DNA of 64,000 nt from Thamnaconus septentrionalis (Eukaryota; Chordata; Actinopteri; Tetraodontiformes; Monacanthidae). This document shows positions 44,701 to 54,330 of this stretch, one piece after another. The stretch's first letter is position 1. Each line of letters opens with the position of its first letter. Below the pieces are notes generated by a model. The model saw only the letters and a program-made list of their open reading frames with translations. It was not told the DNA's origin and did not search any database. Both the position numbers and the translations under genes were made by a program. Location of the stretch: the NCBI GenBank assembly GCA_009823395.1, contig CM020506.1, positions 19,719,001 to 19,783,000 of the forward strand, written 5' to 3'.

Positions 44701-47700
44701 TGTCCTGGGTGTTGATTTAGGGAATGTGCAAGAAGTCAGACCGCCAAGAAGCTCATCATTTCCTTGGAGAGCATCTGTGGTGGGTTTGTCCAAAGTAGCC
44801 TTTCGTGTCATTTAATGTGCAAAAACCACTGGGAGTGGTGTCGCGTTCCACCGTCACTCACTGACCGGTAAACTCCAGGTTGGCAGCGTCATCCAGCAGC
44901 TGCTCCTTCATGCTGCCCAGCGTCTCCACGATCATCTCCTTCATCTCCTCCTGCTTGCGGTTGGCGATGGCCATGAGGGAGGTGAAGAGTTCGCCCTCTT
45001 TCTCACGGGTGTACTCCAGCCGGCGGGGCGTGATCTGCAGGTCCCTCTGCATGTCAAAGGCCTGCGGGAGGGCAGAGTGGAGAGGACTCGTCAGGGGGGC
45101 GGAGGGGCTAGGTTTTCTTACGGGCGCCCAGGGTCAACACAGCCTGGAAGCTGCGAGCATTGAAAAACAAGAGGGGAGTCGCAGAGTATAAATACGTTGC
45201 TGCTGTACTTAAAGCCGATTTCCCACTGCAGTTAGTGGGTCGCTTGGTGTTGGCCACTTTTGACTGTCCTCAAAATTGTCAAAAGCCAGAGGACAATGGG
45301 CTCATTTTTGAGAGCTGATGGAACGTAATCAATCGAACAGCGGGTTGAAAAGGGTTTTTTGGCCAGTGGGAAAGAGCCTTAAGTCGATTGTTCAGATATC
45401 TGTACTTTAATTTTTCTTTCTAGACGATTATTTGCTTTTACTCCCTACATTTGTACACAAACATCTGTATTTTCTACTTCCTCCATTGGAAAAAAAACAT
45501 GTTTGTTACTTTTGTGTTTGGAAGATACAAATTCTTTTCAAAGTAATTCACATTATTATTATTTCTCATTATGGTTGTTGTTGCTTGACAGTGGAGCTAT
45601 TTGAGGTATGCTGTTGTGTAGTTCAATATAAAAGTGGATCATAATTTAGAGGGAGATTATTTTAGAGTGCTTCAGCTTTGGGGTCACTGTTCAGTACGTT
45701 TTCAGACATAAATATGTAAATGTAGACAATAACTCATCAGGACTACTACTGCTCACAGCTTGATTGTGCTCCAGTTAAATTTTTTTTTAAATCTATTATT
45801 AAGGGTACCAAAGCTGTTAAAAATGATCCAGATGATCTGATCAGTTCAGTCCAGACTATTCTGTCACAACTTTTTAATTTTTTTTTAAGAATTATGAACA
45901 AATGTATTATTTCATTAATGGCAAAAAAAAAACAACCTTTAATTTACTTTACTCTCTTACATTTCAGAACCTGTACTTCCTTACTTTCAATAAGGAAGTA
46001 CAGGTAAAGCAGTTGTAAAGGAGTTGAATTGATACTTTTACCAGAATATTTTTGCACAAGTATCCATACTTTTACTCGAGTACAGAATGTGGATAGTTTT
46101 ACCACCTCTGTAAGGGGAAAAAAAACCTCTACATCAACACACGACGACCCGAAGGGCCGCTGAGGTCTCTCACCTGGTTGATGAACAGGTCCAGGCAGCG
46201 GCAGTGGAGGCCGTTCAGCAGCGTCGCTGCCTCCACTTGCTGATTTTGCAGCACTTGCTTGGCAAAGGACAGCAGCAGGCGGGGGGGCTTGTCGGAGGCC
46301 TCGGCCAGGACGCTCTGCGGCTTGGCACCCGGGGCGGGCGCCTGCGCGGGGGCGCCGCAGGTGCAGTTTCCCGTGAGAAGGCCGAGCTGCAGCAGCTGCT
46401 TGTGAAGGACGCTCTTCTCTCTCTCTCTCTCCTTTCCTCTCCCTCTCCCTCTCCCGCTCCCTCTCCCTATCCAGGCGGCGGGCCGGGTCCGGCGAGGCCG
46501 CCGGCGCGGCGACGGGCATGCGGATGAAACAGACGGGGAAGGGCAGAATCTCTTTGACCCTGTGGAGCTCAGCCACTTGGTCGTTGCTCAGAGAGTCCTG
46601 GTTGATGGCGTAGAGGATGACGGGGATGACGCTGCGGGTGCAGTCCTCCAGGGCTTCTTCTAACGGCTGCACGCTCCGACACGGCGCCACCATCACCTTT
46701 GCCTCCTGGGGACGAAGGAGAAAGAAAAACGGTTGCAGAACACAAGCAAATTTGTGTGCGTTTGCAAAAAAAACCAAAAACACTTTGCCTGCAAAAGAAG
46801 GTTAAGACAAGAGATTCTATCATTCATCGTGTGTGTCTCTCCAGAAACCAAGGAGAAAAAAAAAAGTCCAGCCCCTTTCCTCTCTTGCCTGCGCCACCTT
46901 TTGAGAAGGTGTGGGCTAAAAAAAATTTTTTTAAAAATGCACGTCTAATGGCAACACCCAAAGCTGAGTCATTTCAACCTTCCACAGCTGCATCACAGCT
47001 GCAGGTCTCGTTTCTCCTCCAAACAGAAAGTTCAGCAAAGGAGGGAGAACGATTCCTCAAACAGTTTTTAAACCTTCATTTATGGTGCAAGGCCAGTCCG
47101 CAGCGGTCCATTAGAAAAATATACCATATAAGGAGAAGTGCAATGTGGCAAATCAAGTCTCACTCATGGCTCATTCATGACCAGGAAGTAAAGCGCGATG
47201 GAAGAAAATGGATTCGGAAATTTAAAGACTTTCCTTCGTCACATGCACGGAATTACAGGATAAAGCGTGCAGCCGAGTCTGTGTGTGTGTGTGTGTGTGT
47301 GTTCGCGCGCGCAAGTGCATGCGTGTGCAGGGTGAGAACAATACACAATAAATTAGTCGCCGAGTGAAACTCAATAGTGAGTCTTTCAGTTCCATATTCA
47401 GCTAGAAGAGGAATTTTCTTATGATTTCAATCAAAACTACAGCATTGAAGTGCACCAGGCGAAGGGCCGTGGCATTGCAGCTAAACTGTTCCAACCATAA
47501 TTTGCCGGTAGACAATCGACAGTAGTTAAAAACAGCAAAAACAAAACAAGGAATCGCTCCATGGGTGTTTGTTTTGTTTTTTTAACTACATCTGCGTAAG
47601 TAATAAGTTGCCATATTTTACCCGTTTTCAGATGTTTACTCCATCAGTGAAGCTTCGCGTGAGTGAGTCATCACTCCCTAAAACTCAATGGATGCCCTGA

Positions 47701-50700
47701 AAACAGCACTGTTAGACCCTCTGTTGACAGCCTCTCACCGAGGAGCTGTGAGTCATCATTTGTGACACCACACAGGGCCGACTTCACAGACAGATCATTT
47801 CATATTCTCACCTTTGTGCGTTTTTTCACTCTTTTTTTCCCCAAATCATCTTTTCTTGATGATTAATTCAATCTTTTGTATTTTCTAAAAAAAAAAAAAG
47901 AATAAAGAAAAAAAAAGCGGGCATTGATATATTGGAAGGGTTGTTATTTTGAAAATATTCTTATGAGGCATTAAGGGATTTTAAACTGACAGCTGCAGCA
48001 GACCTAAAAACAGCAGAAGCATGTTTGCTGATATCCGATAATGGCACAAAGACCTTGGACAGAAGTTTATCTCTCCATCTATGTATCCTTTCATCCATCT
48101 ATCTATTAAAAATTGTAATAAAAAAAAAAAAAGCTGAAATGTGAGCCATTAGAAGTCAACTTAGAAGAACATTAGAAGCTCAGAGGAGAAATGTTTTGGG
48201 TGTTTTTACTGTTCTCCAATGTAGAAATGGGTCACATTGGACGCTCAACATTTCTATGGGTTCATTAATGTGTTCCTTACACATTTTCCATTGTGAAATT
48301 TAGGTTCTCAGGAAAAATCGCAACTTATCAATTCATCGTTAATCGACCGATGAGGCCAATGGACCAACGATTAATGAATGAACCTATAATTTGCATCCCC
48401 AGTTCTTCAGTCTTGCTAGATGACTGTGTTGGCAACAGTGAGGGCAGACAGGGATGTCCGCGACGGCTTGGGGAGGGGCGTGAGAGGAAGACGCGAGAGA
48501 CACGACCAACCGCCACACAAAGGAGACAGTCAGTCCCGTCTCCAGGGAACAAGAACCCGGCTCGCTCTGGAACAGCCATCGCCTCCAAACATTTGCTCCC
48601 AACCAATCAAAACCAACGCAGTGTTTGAATCGCCTCGGTGCGTTTCAATTTCAACAACAACCTTTCAAAAAAAAAACGCACCCGGCCGACTCCGATGGCT
48701 AGCATTGGGGTTCCGTCAGCACCTACACGAGCGGGGATTAAAGCCTCGGTCCGGCCTACTTTCACAAAGTTGCACCGGTTAAGACGAACGGCCTCTACAG
48801 GGGGAAGATTTAGCATTGGCGCATAGTTTAAGGGTAACCGCTAATGTCACGGGCCTCCGCTAACCCGAGGATTTCTCTCATTCGTGGAACGCCGGCAAGG
48901 AACACGGCGGCCGTACACGCATGTGCCTCAGATGGATTTTCGACACAGCGTGACGGGACGCCACCACTGACGGGCTCCTCCTGGGTTTCCAGATAGGCTG
49001 GAAGATAATTAGCGAGCCGCCTCCCCTTCGCTTTGCCTTTCAACGGGTTGCTGTGACAATTGCACAGACGTGCGAATACCACAGCGAGCGGAGAGAATCT
49101 GTGCCTTCATTAAGTCAAACCCAAACATGCTGGTAGCTCATGCATTACAGCAGAAGCCTTAAGATTAGAGCCATGTTGTCAGTTCTGAAGAAGGCTGTGT
49201 TTTTGTTTTTTTTTTAACTGTGGAGTAAAAACGATGACGAGGAAAAAATGAATTAAGAAGGGGAGATGTAGAGATTTCCATGCGTCTCTTCATTCAGTCT
49301 CAGTGTCTGAGTAACTCAACTGATAATACTAAGAAAAACAGTTTGTACCTGCGGCTTAAAGACACCTAAAAAAAATACTTAAGTAGGAAATTTAAAGTAA
49401 AAAATGCAAATACTTATATTTGCAGCAAATTCACCCAGTCACTGCAGAATAAGAGGTTTTCAGTGAGCTATTATTGCCTGTTCAATCTACATGTCGGCAT
49501 TCAGCTGATCTGAATTACGCCGCAATGTGAGGAGCAGCGCTTGTGCACGAGTGCCTCAGGCTCGCGGCAAAGTGAAGCATTCTGCGAAGCCAGTGTGCGT
49601 TAACATGCTACAATTCAAAGCTGTTGCACAGTGTTGTTCAACAATAGTCAGTGAAAGTTTCTCCTAAATTCGCCAGCGCTTTATGGCACGCGACAACTGC
49701 GAAACATGACATTTAAAAAAAAAAAATACAAATACAATCAAAGCGAAGAAAATCAATGCATGAGTAAAAGTGTTAAAACGATTTAGAAAAAATCCAAAAG
49801 AACTAAGAAGTCAGCAAGGACAAGCGGGAACTGTGTCCTGGGTCCCCGGCGTAACCAAGGGAAACTTCATCACAGTCAAGGCTCTGGGATTTTTTAATAA
49901 GACCTGGTCATGTGAATCGCACCAGACCAGTGGCATTACGTAAGGGGGGTTGGGCGGGTGGGCTTTCTCTGAGGCGAGAGCCGGCCTAGTTCTCGTGGCT
50001 GCGCGATGTTGTTGATGGGAGCTGGAGCACAAAGAGTTAGAGACCGACGTCAGCCTGTCGCACAATACGAGGAGTCGCGGCAATCGCAGCCAAATCCATC
50101 GGCTCCCGACAGGCAAGCGCGTTAGTCGTCGAATTAAAACTAAAAGAACGGCAAGTACACTTCTGATTCAAACGGAAAGGAATGCCGGACGGAGGAAACA
50201 CAACGGAAGGAGGAGGTTTCGACCGAGCGGCAGCGCCAGAGCTAGGAAAGAATCTCCCAACACGAGAAATAATCAGCTCTGCTCAATAAGCTCTCTGAGA
50301 GCGAGGCTGTGTGCGAACACCAACGCTGCAGGGTCAAAAACTGGATGTGACTGAACAACTGCCATCAGTTACACAACTATTTGTTTGCTATTTTAGATAC
50401 GCAGGGCACCACAACAGATCACTGGTGTTGCTGTGGTGCTTGTTTGTGTTTTTTTGAATAAAATTAGAAACACACGTACACACACAAATAAATAAAAAAA
50501 TGGCCGACTCGAGGCCAAACTGTCTCATTTTGGGCCATCAGCCGAATTCCTGTCGTCGTTATCTGCAGCGAGAGTGTGTCCGGTGTGGGTACAGGAAGAG
50601 GAGCGTTTCGCCATGGCATTGTTTGGTTTCTCCCCGCGGGATTCGTATGATTTCAGGCAATCTCGCCCTGGAATGTGGACAAACTTTCTGCTTGACTGTT

Positions 50701-51025
50701 CGGAGCGAGAGGTGTCGCAAATCTGGGGAAGCGCGCGCAGCTTCGAGCGGCGGCGGCAAAGCTGGACTTTGGAAAGAAATTAAAGAGAAAATGGCCCTCC
50801 GGTTTTTTTTTTTTCACACCAACTACTACAACTACAACTACACTGAACATTAAACACTGGAAAAACATCAATGCTCTGCAAACAGCAGCTATGCTAATTG
50901 TTTAAAAGTACTTTTCCCCCCGAAGGCCTAACTCTTCACCGCTTGTGGTAGCATTTATATCATGAGAGATGAAGACAGTTCAACATCTCGTGGACAACAG
51001 TGCAGAGCAACACAACATGAGTTCA

Positions 51026-51065
<40 letters not shown>

Positions 51066-53288
51066 TGTGTGTGTGTGTGTCTGAACTCATGTTGTGTTGC
51101 TCTGCACTGTTGTCCACGAGATTTTGAACTGTGTGTGTGTGTGTGTGGGAGGGGTGTGACCTGGGCATGGGAGTGCCATACTACAGAGCACTATTTAACT
51201 ATAAATAGTTGACAAAATTTAATCTTAGCAGTTCTCACTGTGAGAAAACTGCCTGTGCACTTCCCAAATAGCATTTGAGAAGCTCTGCTGTGAGAGGAAC
51301 TGGCAACTTCTCATGCCACTGCAGACCTGGATCAAATGGTCGCTTTGAAAAAAAAAGAAAGAAAAGAAACATTCAACCTAGAGAGCGCAGCTATGCTGAA
51401 GACAAGCTGAAGGCTCCGAACGCAAAGCCAGCCACTGCGAGCCTACCTGCAGCAGCGGGTGGTGGAGCGTGATCTCCAGCTCCGCCAGCCGGTGGGCCGG
51501 ATCCTCGCACTCGTCCTGGATCTCCAGATCCACCCGGGGCACCGTGTCCCAGCGGCCGCAGTTAGCGGCTAGCTGGTGCACGAGCTCATACTGGCCGGGC
51601 AGGGCCAGGCTGAGGCGCGTCTGCCTGCCGTGGGTGAAACACAGTTTTCGCCTCTTGCAGACGTTGCCCTGGACGCCCTCGCAGGGCTCGCCGGCGTCCG
51701 GGCCCAGCGGCAGCCGCCTCTCCCCCAGGAGGCAGTTGAGCAGCTGGTAGCGGGCGGCGCAGTCCTGACCCAGCACCAGGATGTACGGCGTGGCGCCCAC
51801 GGTGCCGCGCAGGAACTCTTCTTCATGGCTTGGGAAGGAGATGCAGCTGAACTGACCTGGAACAAAAAGGTCAGCAGGCAGGAGGAGTTAGATCATAAGT
51901 TGGTTATCTCCGGGTTACATTAATAATTAATTCATTTTAATTAAGTGACATAACCAACGGTTATCTAATCTGTCTTCTATCTTGTTAGATTTTACCCCTT
52001 GACCTCACACTCCATCATAACTCCTACTGAGCTTTGCCTTGGGCTGAACATCTGACCGCGAGTCAAACAAGGTGTGAAGAGAGTATGTTAAAAAGCTAGT
52101 TAGCGTTGACATAGGCGTACGATTGATTAAGTACCCGTTGGTATCATATGATGCATGTTCAAATAAGTGGAGCCAATAAATCTGTTGAGCTTGGACCAGA
52201 AAATGCGACACCGTGGCCTCAATTTTCTGCTGATAAAGGGCCAAGCTTGTGATTAGCACTGAAAGCCCTCAAAGTGTAAAAGTAAAAGCTTTAATTTCAG
52301 TTCTTTTTTTCTCACAAATATAACAAAATATAATGTCAAATATGTATGTATGACAGAGAAGAAGAAATTCACACTGGGGCTGAGATGAATACTGGGGCTA
52401 CTCTGAGTGTAATCTGCAGACGCAAATTTGTACTTTATTTTGATATCTGAAATATTAAATCAGCCGTTACTTGCAGATGCAGAATTTACATTTTCTATGC
52501 ATTTCTTCCCAAGCAAGCATTCTGGTACCTCCTTTATCAAACAGCCCTTGTTATGTATGTTTCAACTTTCATACATGTGTTCCACAGTGATCTGCACCAA
52601 CAACTTTACTTATCCAGCCCCCCAAAAAGCTTTGTGTGAAAAGGGTTGGGGGTGAATTTAAATGTTTATCATATTTGAAAAAAAAGAAAGAATATTGACT
52701 CAAGCTATGTTACTACTTTTTGTGTCATTTGAATCTTGGCTGTAAACGCATACCAGAGGCACGCTTCATCCCAACCAAAACAACAACTGTCATATAAACC
52801 CACCTCGCAGCTAACCAGCAAGTGCGATAAAAAGGAGAATATTGGGTGTATTTAGTCTGCTCAGGCTTGTGAGAGACGGCTTAATCCCTGACCCCGATTA
52901 AGGCATTTTTGGAGAACAGCTTAGCAGCAGCCACTTGCTCTTTTTTCACAACAGGATACGACTTGCGGTGCACAATCACCGAGGATGGAGCAACGTTTTT
53001 CCACCCACTTCGGGTACTTCAGGCATGTTTTATTTGTGGCAGACAGACAACGGATGCTGTTGCAAAAACACGCATACGTTCAAAAAAAAAAAACCCACCT
53101 GAGTCCAGAGAAGCTGAATCGGAATTTATGGTCGATGCGCAGGCGTTGCTGTAGTTTTGCCTAATTTCCCGAAAGAAGGCATTGGTCTCCTTCAGGTTCC
53201 TCCTCAGCTGTCCGGTGTGTTTGTTGTAGCCGTTAAACACCCTGGCCAGTTCCCGAGTTGCTTTCTGCTGCTGTGTGTTCCCCTCCAT
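34307..53288 (-). CDS. dstyk: dstyk, dual serine/threonine and tyrosine protein kinase (14 exons, frameshift in exon 3)
   Basis: A RIPK5-like kinase, cytoplasmic and membrane associated, known to promote FGF receptor and ERK signalling and to affect cell death. A long helical N-terminal region of about 650 residues precedes a C-terminal kinase domain. The glycine loop reads [10 protein letters not shown], the catalytic lysine lies in CALKSVV, the catalytic loop is HRDIKLKN, the metal motif is DLG instead of DFG (also so in mammalian DSTYK), and MAPE follows. The exons total 2,800 bp, one base more than a multiple of three, because exon 3 changes frame. The start is the first ATG in a good context (gcgccATGG). 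The length of about 932 residues is close to the human protein's 929. It is convergent with celsr2 and divergent from nuak2. Confidence 0.95.
34495..35588 (-). other. dstyk intron 13
   Basis: AT-rich, without recognised repeats or motifs. Confidence 0.5.
35589..35723 (-). CDS. dstyk: dstyk exon 13: kinase C-lobe
   Basis: Encodes [20 protein letters not shown] and [21 protein letters not shown] run of nine G on the plus strand lies directly before the acceptor. Confidence 0.96.
35840..35954 (-). CDS. dstyk: dstyk exon 12: activation segment
   Basis: Encodes [20 protein letters not shown] and [18 protein letters not shown]. It has DLG in place of DFG, as in mammalian DSTYK, and the APE motif. 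Confidence 0.97.
36109..36150. repeat. (GT)n microsatellite
   Basis: A pure GT run in dstyk intron 11. An (ATC)n run follows at 36487-36506. Confidence 0.95.
36713..36826 (-). CDS. dstyk: dstyk exon 11: catalytic loop
   Basis: Encodes [20 protein letters not shown] then [11 protein letters not shown]. The HRDIKLKN motif carries the catalytic aspartate and asparagine. Donor is ctg|gtaggt. Confidence 0.97.
36827..37300 (-). other. dstyk intron 10
   Basis: No feature recognised. Confidence 0.5.
37301..37433 (-). CDS. dstyk: dstyk exon 10: kinase N-lobe to hinge
   Basis: Encodes [17 protein letters not shown] and [18 protein letters not shown]. The hinge region is in [12 protein letters not shown]. 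Donor is aag|gtcagt. Confidence 0.96.
37789..37950. repeat. dispersed repeat, short copy
   Basis: Shares its start (agaattccaagtgtg) and end (cagtgacccccaaac) with 1-630. It contains three tandem caatgtaattac units. Confidence 0.6.
38003..38159 (-). CDS. dstyk: dstyk exon 9: kinase glycine loop and catalytic lysine
   Basis: Encodes [20 protein letters not shown] and [20 protein letters not shown]. It holds the ATP-binding loop and the VAIK-equivalent lysine. Confidence 0.97.
38436..39231 (+). mobile_element. inverted-repeat DNA transposon, copy 1, with nested insert
   Basis: Ends are agggctgtcaaa and gctgacagccct. It shares internal attaatcgca blocks and gaggggccgactacggg with the reversed copy at 60764. 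About 500 bp of GC-rich DNA between about 38635 and 39150, with its own imperfect inverted ends, is absent from the other copy. Confidence 0.75.
39269..39342. repeat. (ATT)n microsatellite
   Basis: About 70 bp of ATT units with one interruption. Confidence 0.95.
39522..39651 (-). CDS. dstyk: dstyk exon 8
   Basis: Encodes [20 protein letters not shown] and [20 protein letters not shown], the linker just before the kinase domain. Donor is acg|gtgagt. Confidence 0.96.
39652..40935 (-). other. dstyk intron 7, left part
   Basis: Contains a poly(T) run near 40150-40174. No gene recognised. Confidence 0.4.
40936..41040 (+). repeat. dispersed repeat, copy 2
   Basis: Second copy of the element at 12566-12678. 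Confidence 0.8.
41054..41165 (+). promoter_or_regulatory. CCAAT and CRE cluster in dstyk intron 7
   Basis: Two CCAATCAG boxes (near 41058 and 41109) and two overlapping TGACGT/GACGTCA elements (GACGTCATGACGTCAC, 41144-41159) lie within 110 bp, an arrangement like a promoter. Confidence 0.4.
41689..41719. repeat. (GT)n microsatellite
   Basis: A pure GT run; a poly(G) run follows at about 41902-41915. Confidence 0.93.
42381..42557 (-). CDS. dstyk: dstyk exon 7
   Basis: Encodes [20 protein letters not shown] and [20 protein letters not shown]. Fifty-nine codons, phase 0 at both ends; the intron to exon 6 is only 100 bp. Confidence 0.97.
42658..42741 (-). CDS. dstyk: dstyk exon 6
   Basis: Twenty-eight codons, [20 protein letters not shown] then LFWEQIKQ, matching [15 protein letters not shown] of vertebrate DSTYK. 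Phase 0 at both ends. Confidence 0.95.
43128..44058. mobile_element. inverted-repeat DNA transposon with a second element nested inside
   Basis: Ends are gccgcgttcagattgc and gcagtctgaacgcagc, imperfect inverted repeats. Nested at 43328-43857 is an element bounded by ttactcaataaaagtaatcc and ggattacttagtaatagatta, which is itself an inverted-repeat family. Confidence 0.75.
44103..44341 (-). CDS. dstyk: dstyk exon 5
   Basis: Encodes [39 protein letters not shown] and NITSNHLKQ. This is the most conserved helical region of DSTYK. Confidence 0.97.
44455..44600. repeat. DNA transposon end-like fragment
   Basis: The block gctatgttaacatggacac followed by caatcgaaataa resembles one end of a common fish DNA element. 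Confidence 0.35.
44866..45061 (-). CDS. dstyk: dstyk exon 4
   Basis: Encodes [20 protein letters not shown] and [17 protein letters not shown]. It is near identical to other vertebrates. Acceptor cccgcag, donor ccg|gtcagt. Confidence 0.96.
45383..46110 (+). repeat. dispersed 'tactcaagta' element, full length
   Basis: About 730 bp, ending gttttaccacctctgt. This uninterrupted copy supplies the empty site for the insertion at 22863. It is in dstyk intron 3, ending about 64 bp from coding exon 3. Confidence 0.75.
46174..46705 (-). CDS. dstyk: dstyk exon 3, reading frame broken inside a GA repeat
   Basis: The first part reads [20 protein letters not shown] to [11 protein letters not shown]. It then enters a purine-rich repeat (46413-46471 on the plus strand) that encodes Arg-Glu repeats. 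Downstream, DSTYK-like sequence ([20 protein letters not shown] and [10 protein letters not shown]) lies in another frame. The exon is 532 bp although both flanking junctions need a multiple of three. No credible intron can remove the difference. Either the allele is frameshifted or the repeat length is wrong in the assembly. Confidence 0.9.
46413..46471. repeat. dstyk: coding (GA)n and GGGAGA repeat in dstyk exon 3
   Basis: The plus strand shows CT/CCCTCT repeats; the sense strand encodes alternating Arg and Glu. The pure dinucleotide core is at about 46413-46431. Confidence 0.95.
48115..48402 (+). mobile_element. ATTAATCG-type transposon, partial copy
   Basis: Shares agaagtcaactta, tgttttgggtgtttttactg and gtgaaatttaggttctca with the reversed copy at 62115-62598. 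Confidence 0.75.
50976..51131. repeat. 156-bp near-perfect palindrome around a CA/GT core
   Basis: Two 51-bp arms (50976-51026 and 51081-51131) are inverted copies with a single mismatch. Between them are (AC)18 and (GT)9, which are also complementary. There is no unpaired spacer. Confidence 0.97.
51447..51856 (-). CDS. dstyk: dstyk exon 2
   Basis: Encodes [33 protein letters not shown] and [16 protein letters not shown]. The I(L)VLGQDC and [14 protein letters not shown] stretches are highly conserved in DSTYK. It ends on a full codon at residue 200. Confidence 0.96.
51857..53098 (-). other. dstyk intron 1
   Basis: Without recognised repeats or motifs. Confidence 0.5.
53099..53288 (-). CDS. 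dstyk: dstyk exon 1 (start codon)
   Basis: Encodes [40 protein letters not shown] and [10 protein letters not shown]. This matches the vertebrate DSTYK pattern of RQNL(R/K)ET..FFR(D/E)I. Donor is cag|gtgggt. Confidence 0.92.
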
Positions 53289-54330
53289 GGCGCTCGACAG
53301 ATTTGTTCTCCTGCTGTCCTCGACTGGTGCCACCGAGCTAATTGCGTAGCCGCAACGTTGATACTTCACGACACCTGAATGTACGTGCCAGTTCCTTTCA
53401 CCGCAGGGTTAACATGAGGGTACCGCAGAAGGGCACGGAATCCCCCACAGTGTCTTTTTCGGGGGGAGGGTTGGTCAGAAAAAACAGTCAGGCATTTGGC
53501 TTTCGATGTCGGATACCGAAGCTGGGCAGCGTCGCTAGCATTTCCGACGTCCGAGCCTTGGAGCGCAGGGAACGGCGCTGGCTTGAGGCGCTAAGTTGGA
53601 ACAATTAAGTCAAGTTCGCTAACAAAGTACAATGAGTCTGTATTTCGTCATCCCGTGTTAGCAACTTTCCAAGTTGCCACTGGCTGTCTTGACTGCTAAA
53701 GTGTGCAGCGTCGTTGACTACAACGGCGAGCTGTCGGCTTGCGTGCTAGCGGCGAGTCGCCAGTGGCGGTCAGTTAGCGACCGGAGCGGAGCCGTCACGT
53801 CAGCCCGGATAATGTTTGCGCCGCTAGCCAAAAGGCATCGCTCGTCCGTCCCCGCCTTGGCCTGGCACAGCAGACATAGCCCTTAGGTTAACGCCAACAG
53901 TCCGAAGCGCCGTTTTACAGCCATGCAGCTCAGTGGTTAGAGGAGAAGGAAGGAAGCAACGTTGACAGCTGCTCTAAACAAGGGACAACACACGGCGGGG
54001 TTTTTCCTGAACACGCTCGGGGGAAATAGATCTTCCTAAATTGGCTCCGGGCCGGGAAAGCGAGCAGACATCTTCCACCCGCAAAGTGACAACGGCACAA
54101 TTGAACTACAGCAATTTAAAAGAAGAAGAAGAAGAAGTTCACTGTTTCTTCTGTCGTGGGTGAAGGTGAAGATGTGAGTCGGCGGTGCAGCAGGGCGAGG
54201 TGTGTCCGAGTCAAATCCGAGAGTGAGCAATCAAATCACTGCAAAACAGAAAATCGACACGGCCGAAGTTGGGGAGAGGAGAAGGCGGGGTTCCGACAGG
54301 CGCGCTGCACTCTGGGATATGTAGGAGTAT
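53289..54330 (-). promoter_or_regulatory. dstyk: dstyk 5' UTR and CpG-rich promoter region
   Basis: CG-rich sequence with many CpG dinucleotides directly upstream of the dstyk ATG. It contains a ZNF143-like site at 54307-54324. No TATA box is evident. An (AAG)n run lies at 54118-54138. Confidence 0.55.
54307..54324 (+). promoter_or_regulatory. ZNF143/STAF-like binding site
   Basis: GCACTCTGGGATATGTAG closely resembles the promoter element with core CTGGGA(A/T)nTGTAGT. It lies about 1 kb upstream of dstyk. Confidence 0.4.

Larger units (their letters stand above)
46706..51446 (-). other. dstyk intron 2, partly CpG-rich
   Basis: Holds a GT run at 47280-47301, a transposon copy at 48115, CpG-rich stretches at about 48640-49090 and 49800-50800, and the palindrome at 50976. 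No recognised nested gene. Confidence 0.5.

Noticed and set aside
45944..46783. A 279-codon open frame on the minus strand as one protein
   Set aside because: Only its first part is DSTYK; after the GA repeat it reads an alternate frame of the exon and then intron and repeat DNA.
53289..53369. An upstream in-frame start for dstyk
   Set aside because: The open frame begins with GTG; the first ATG is at 53288 and has a good context.
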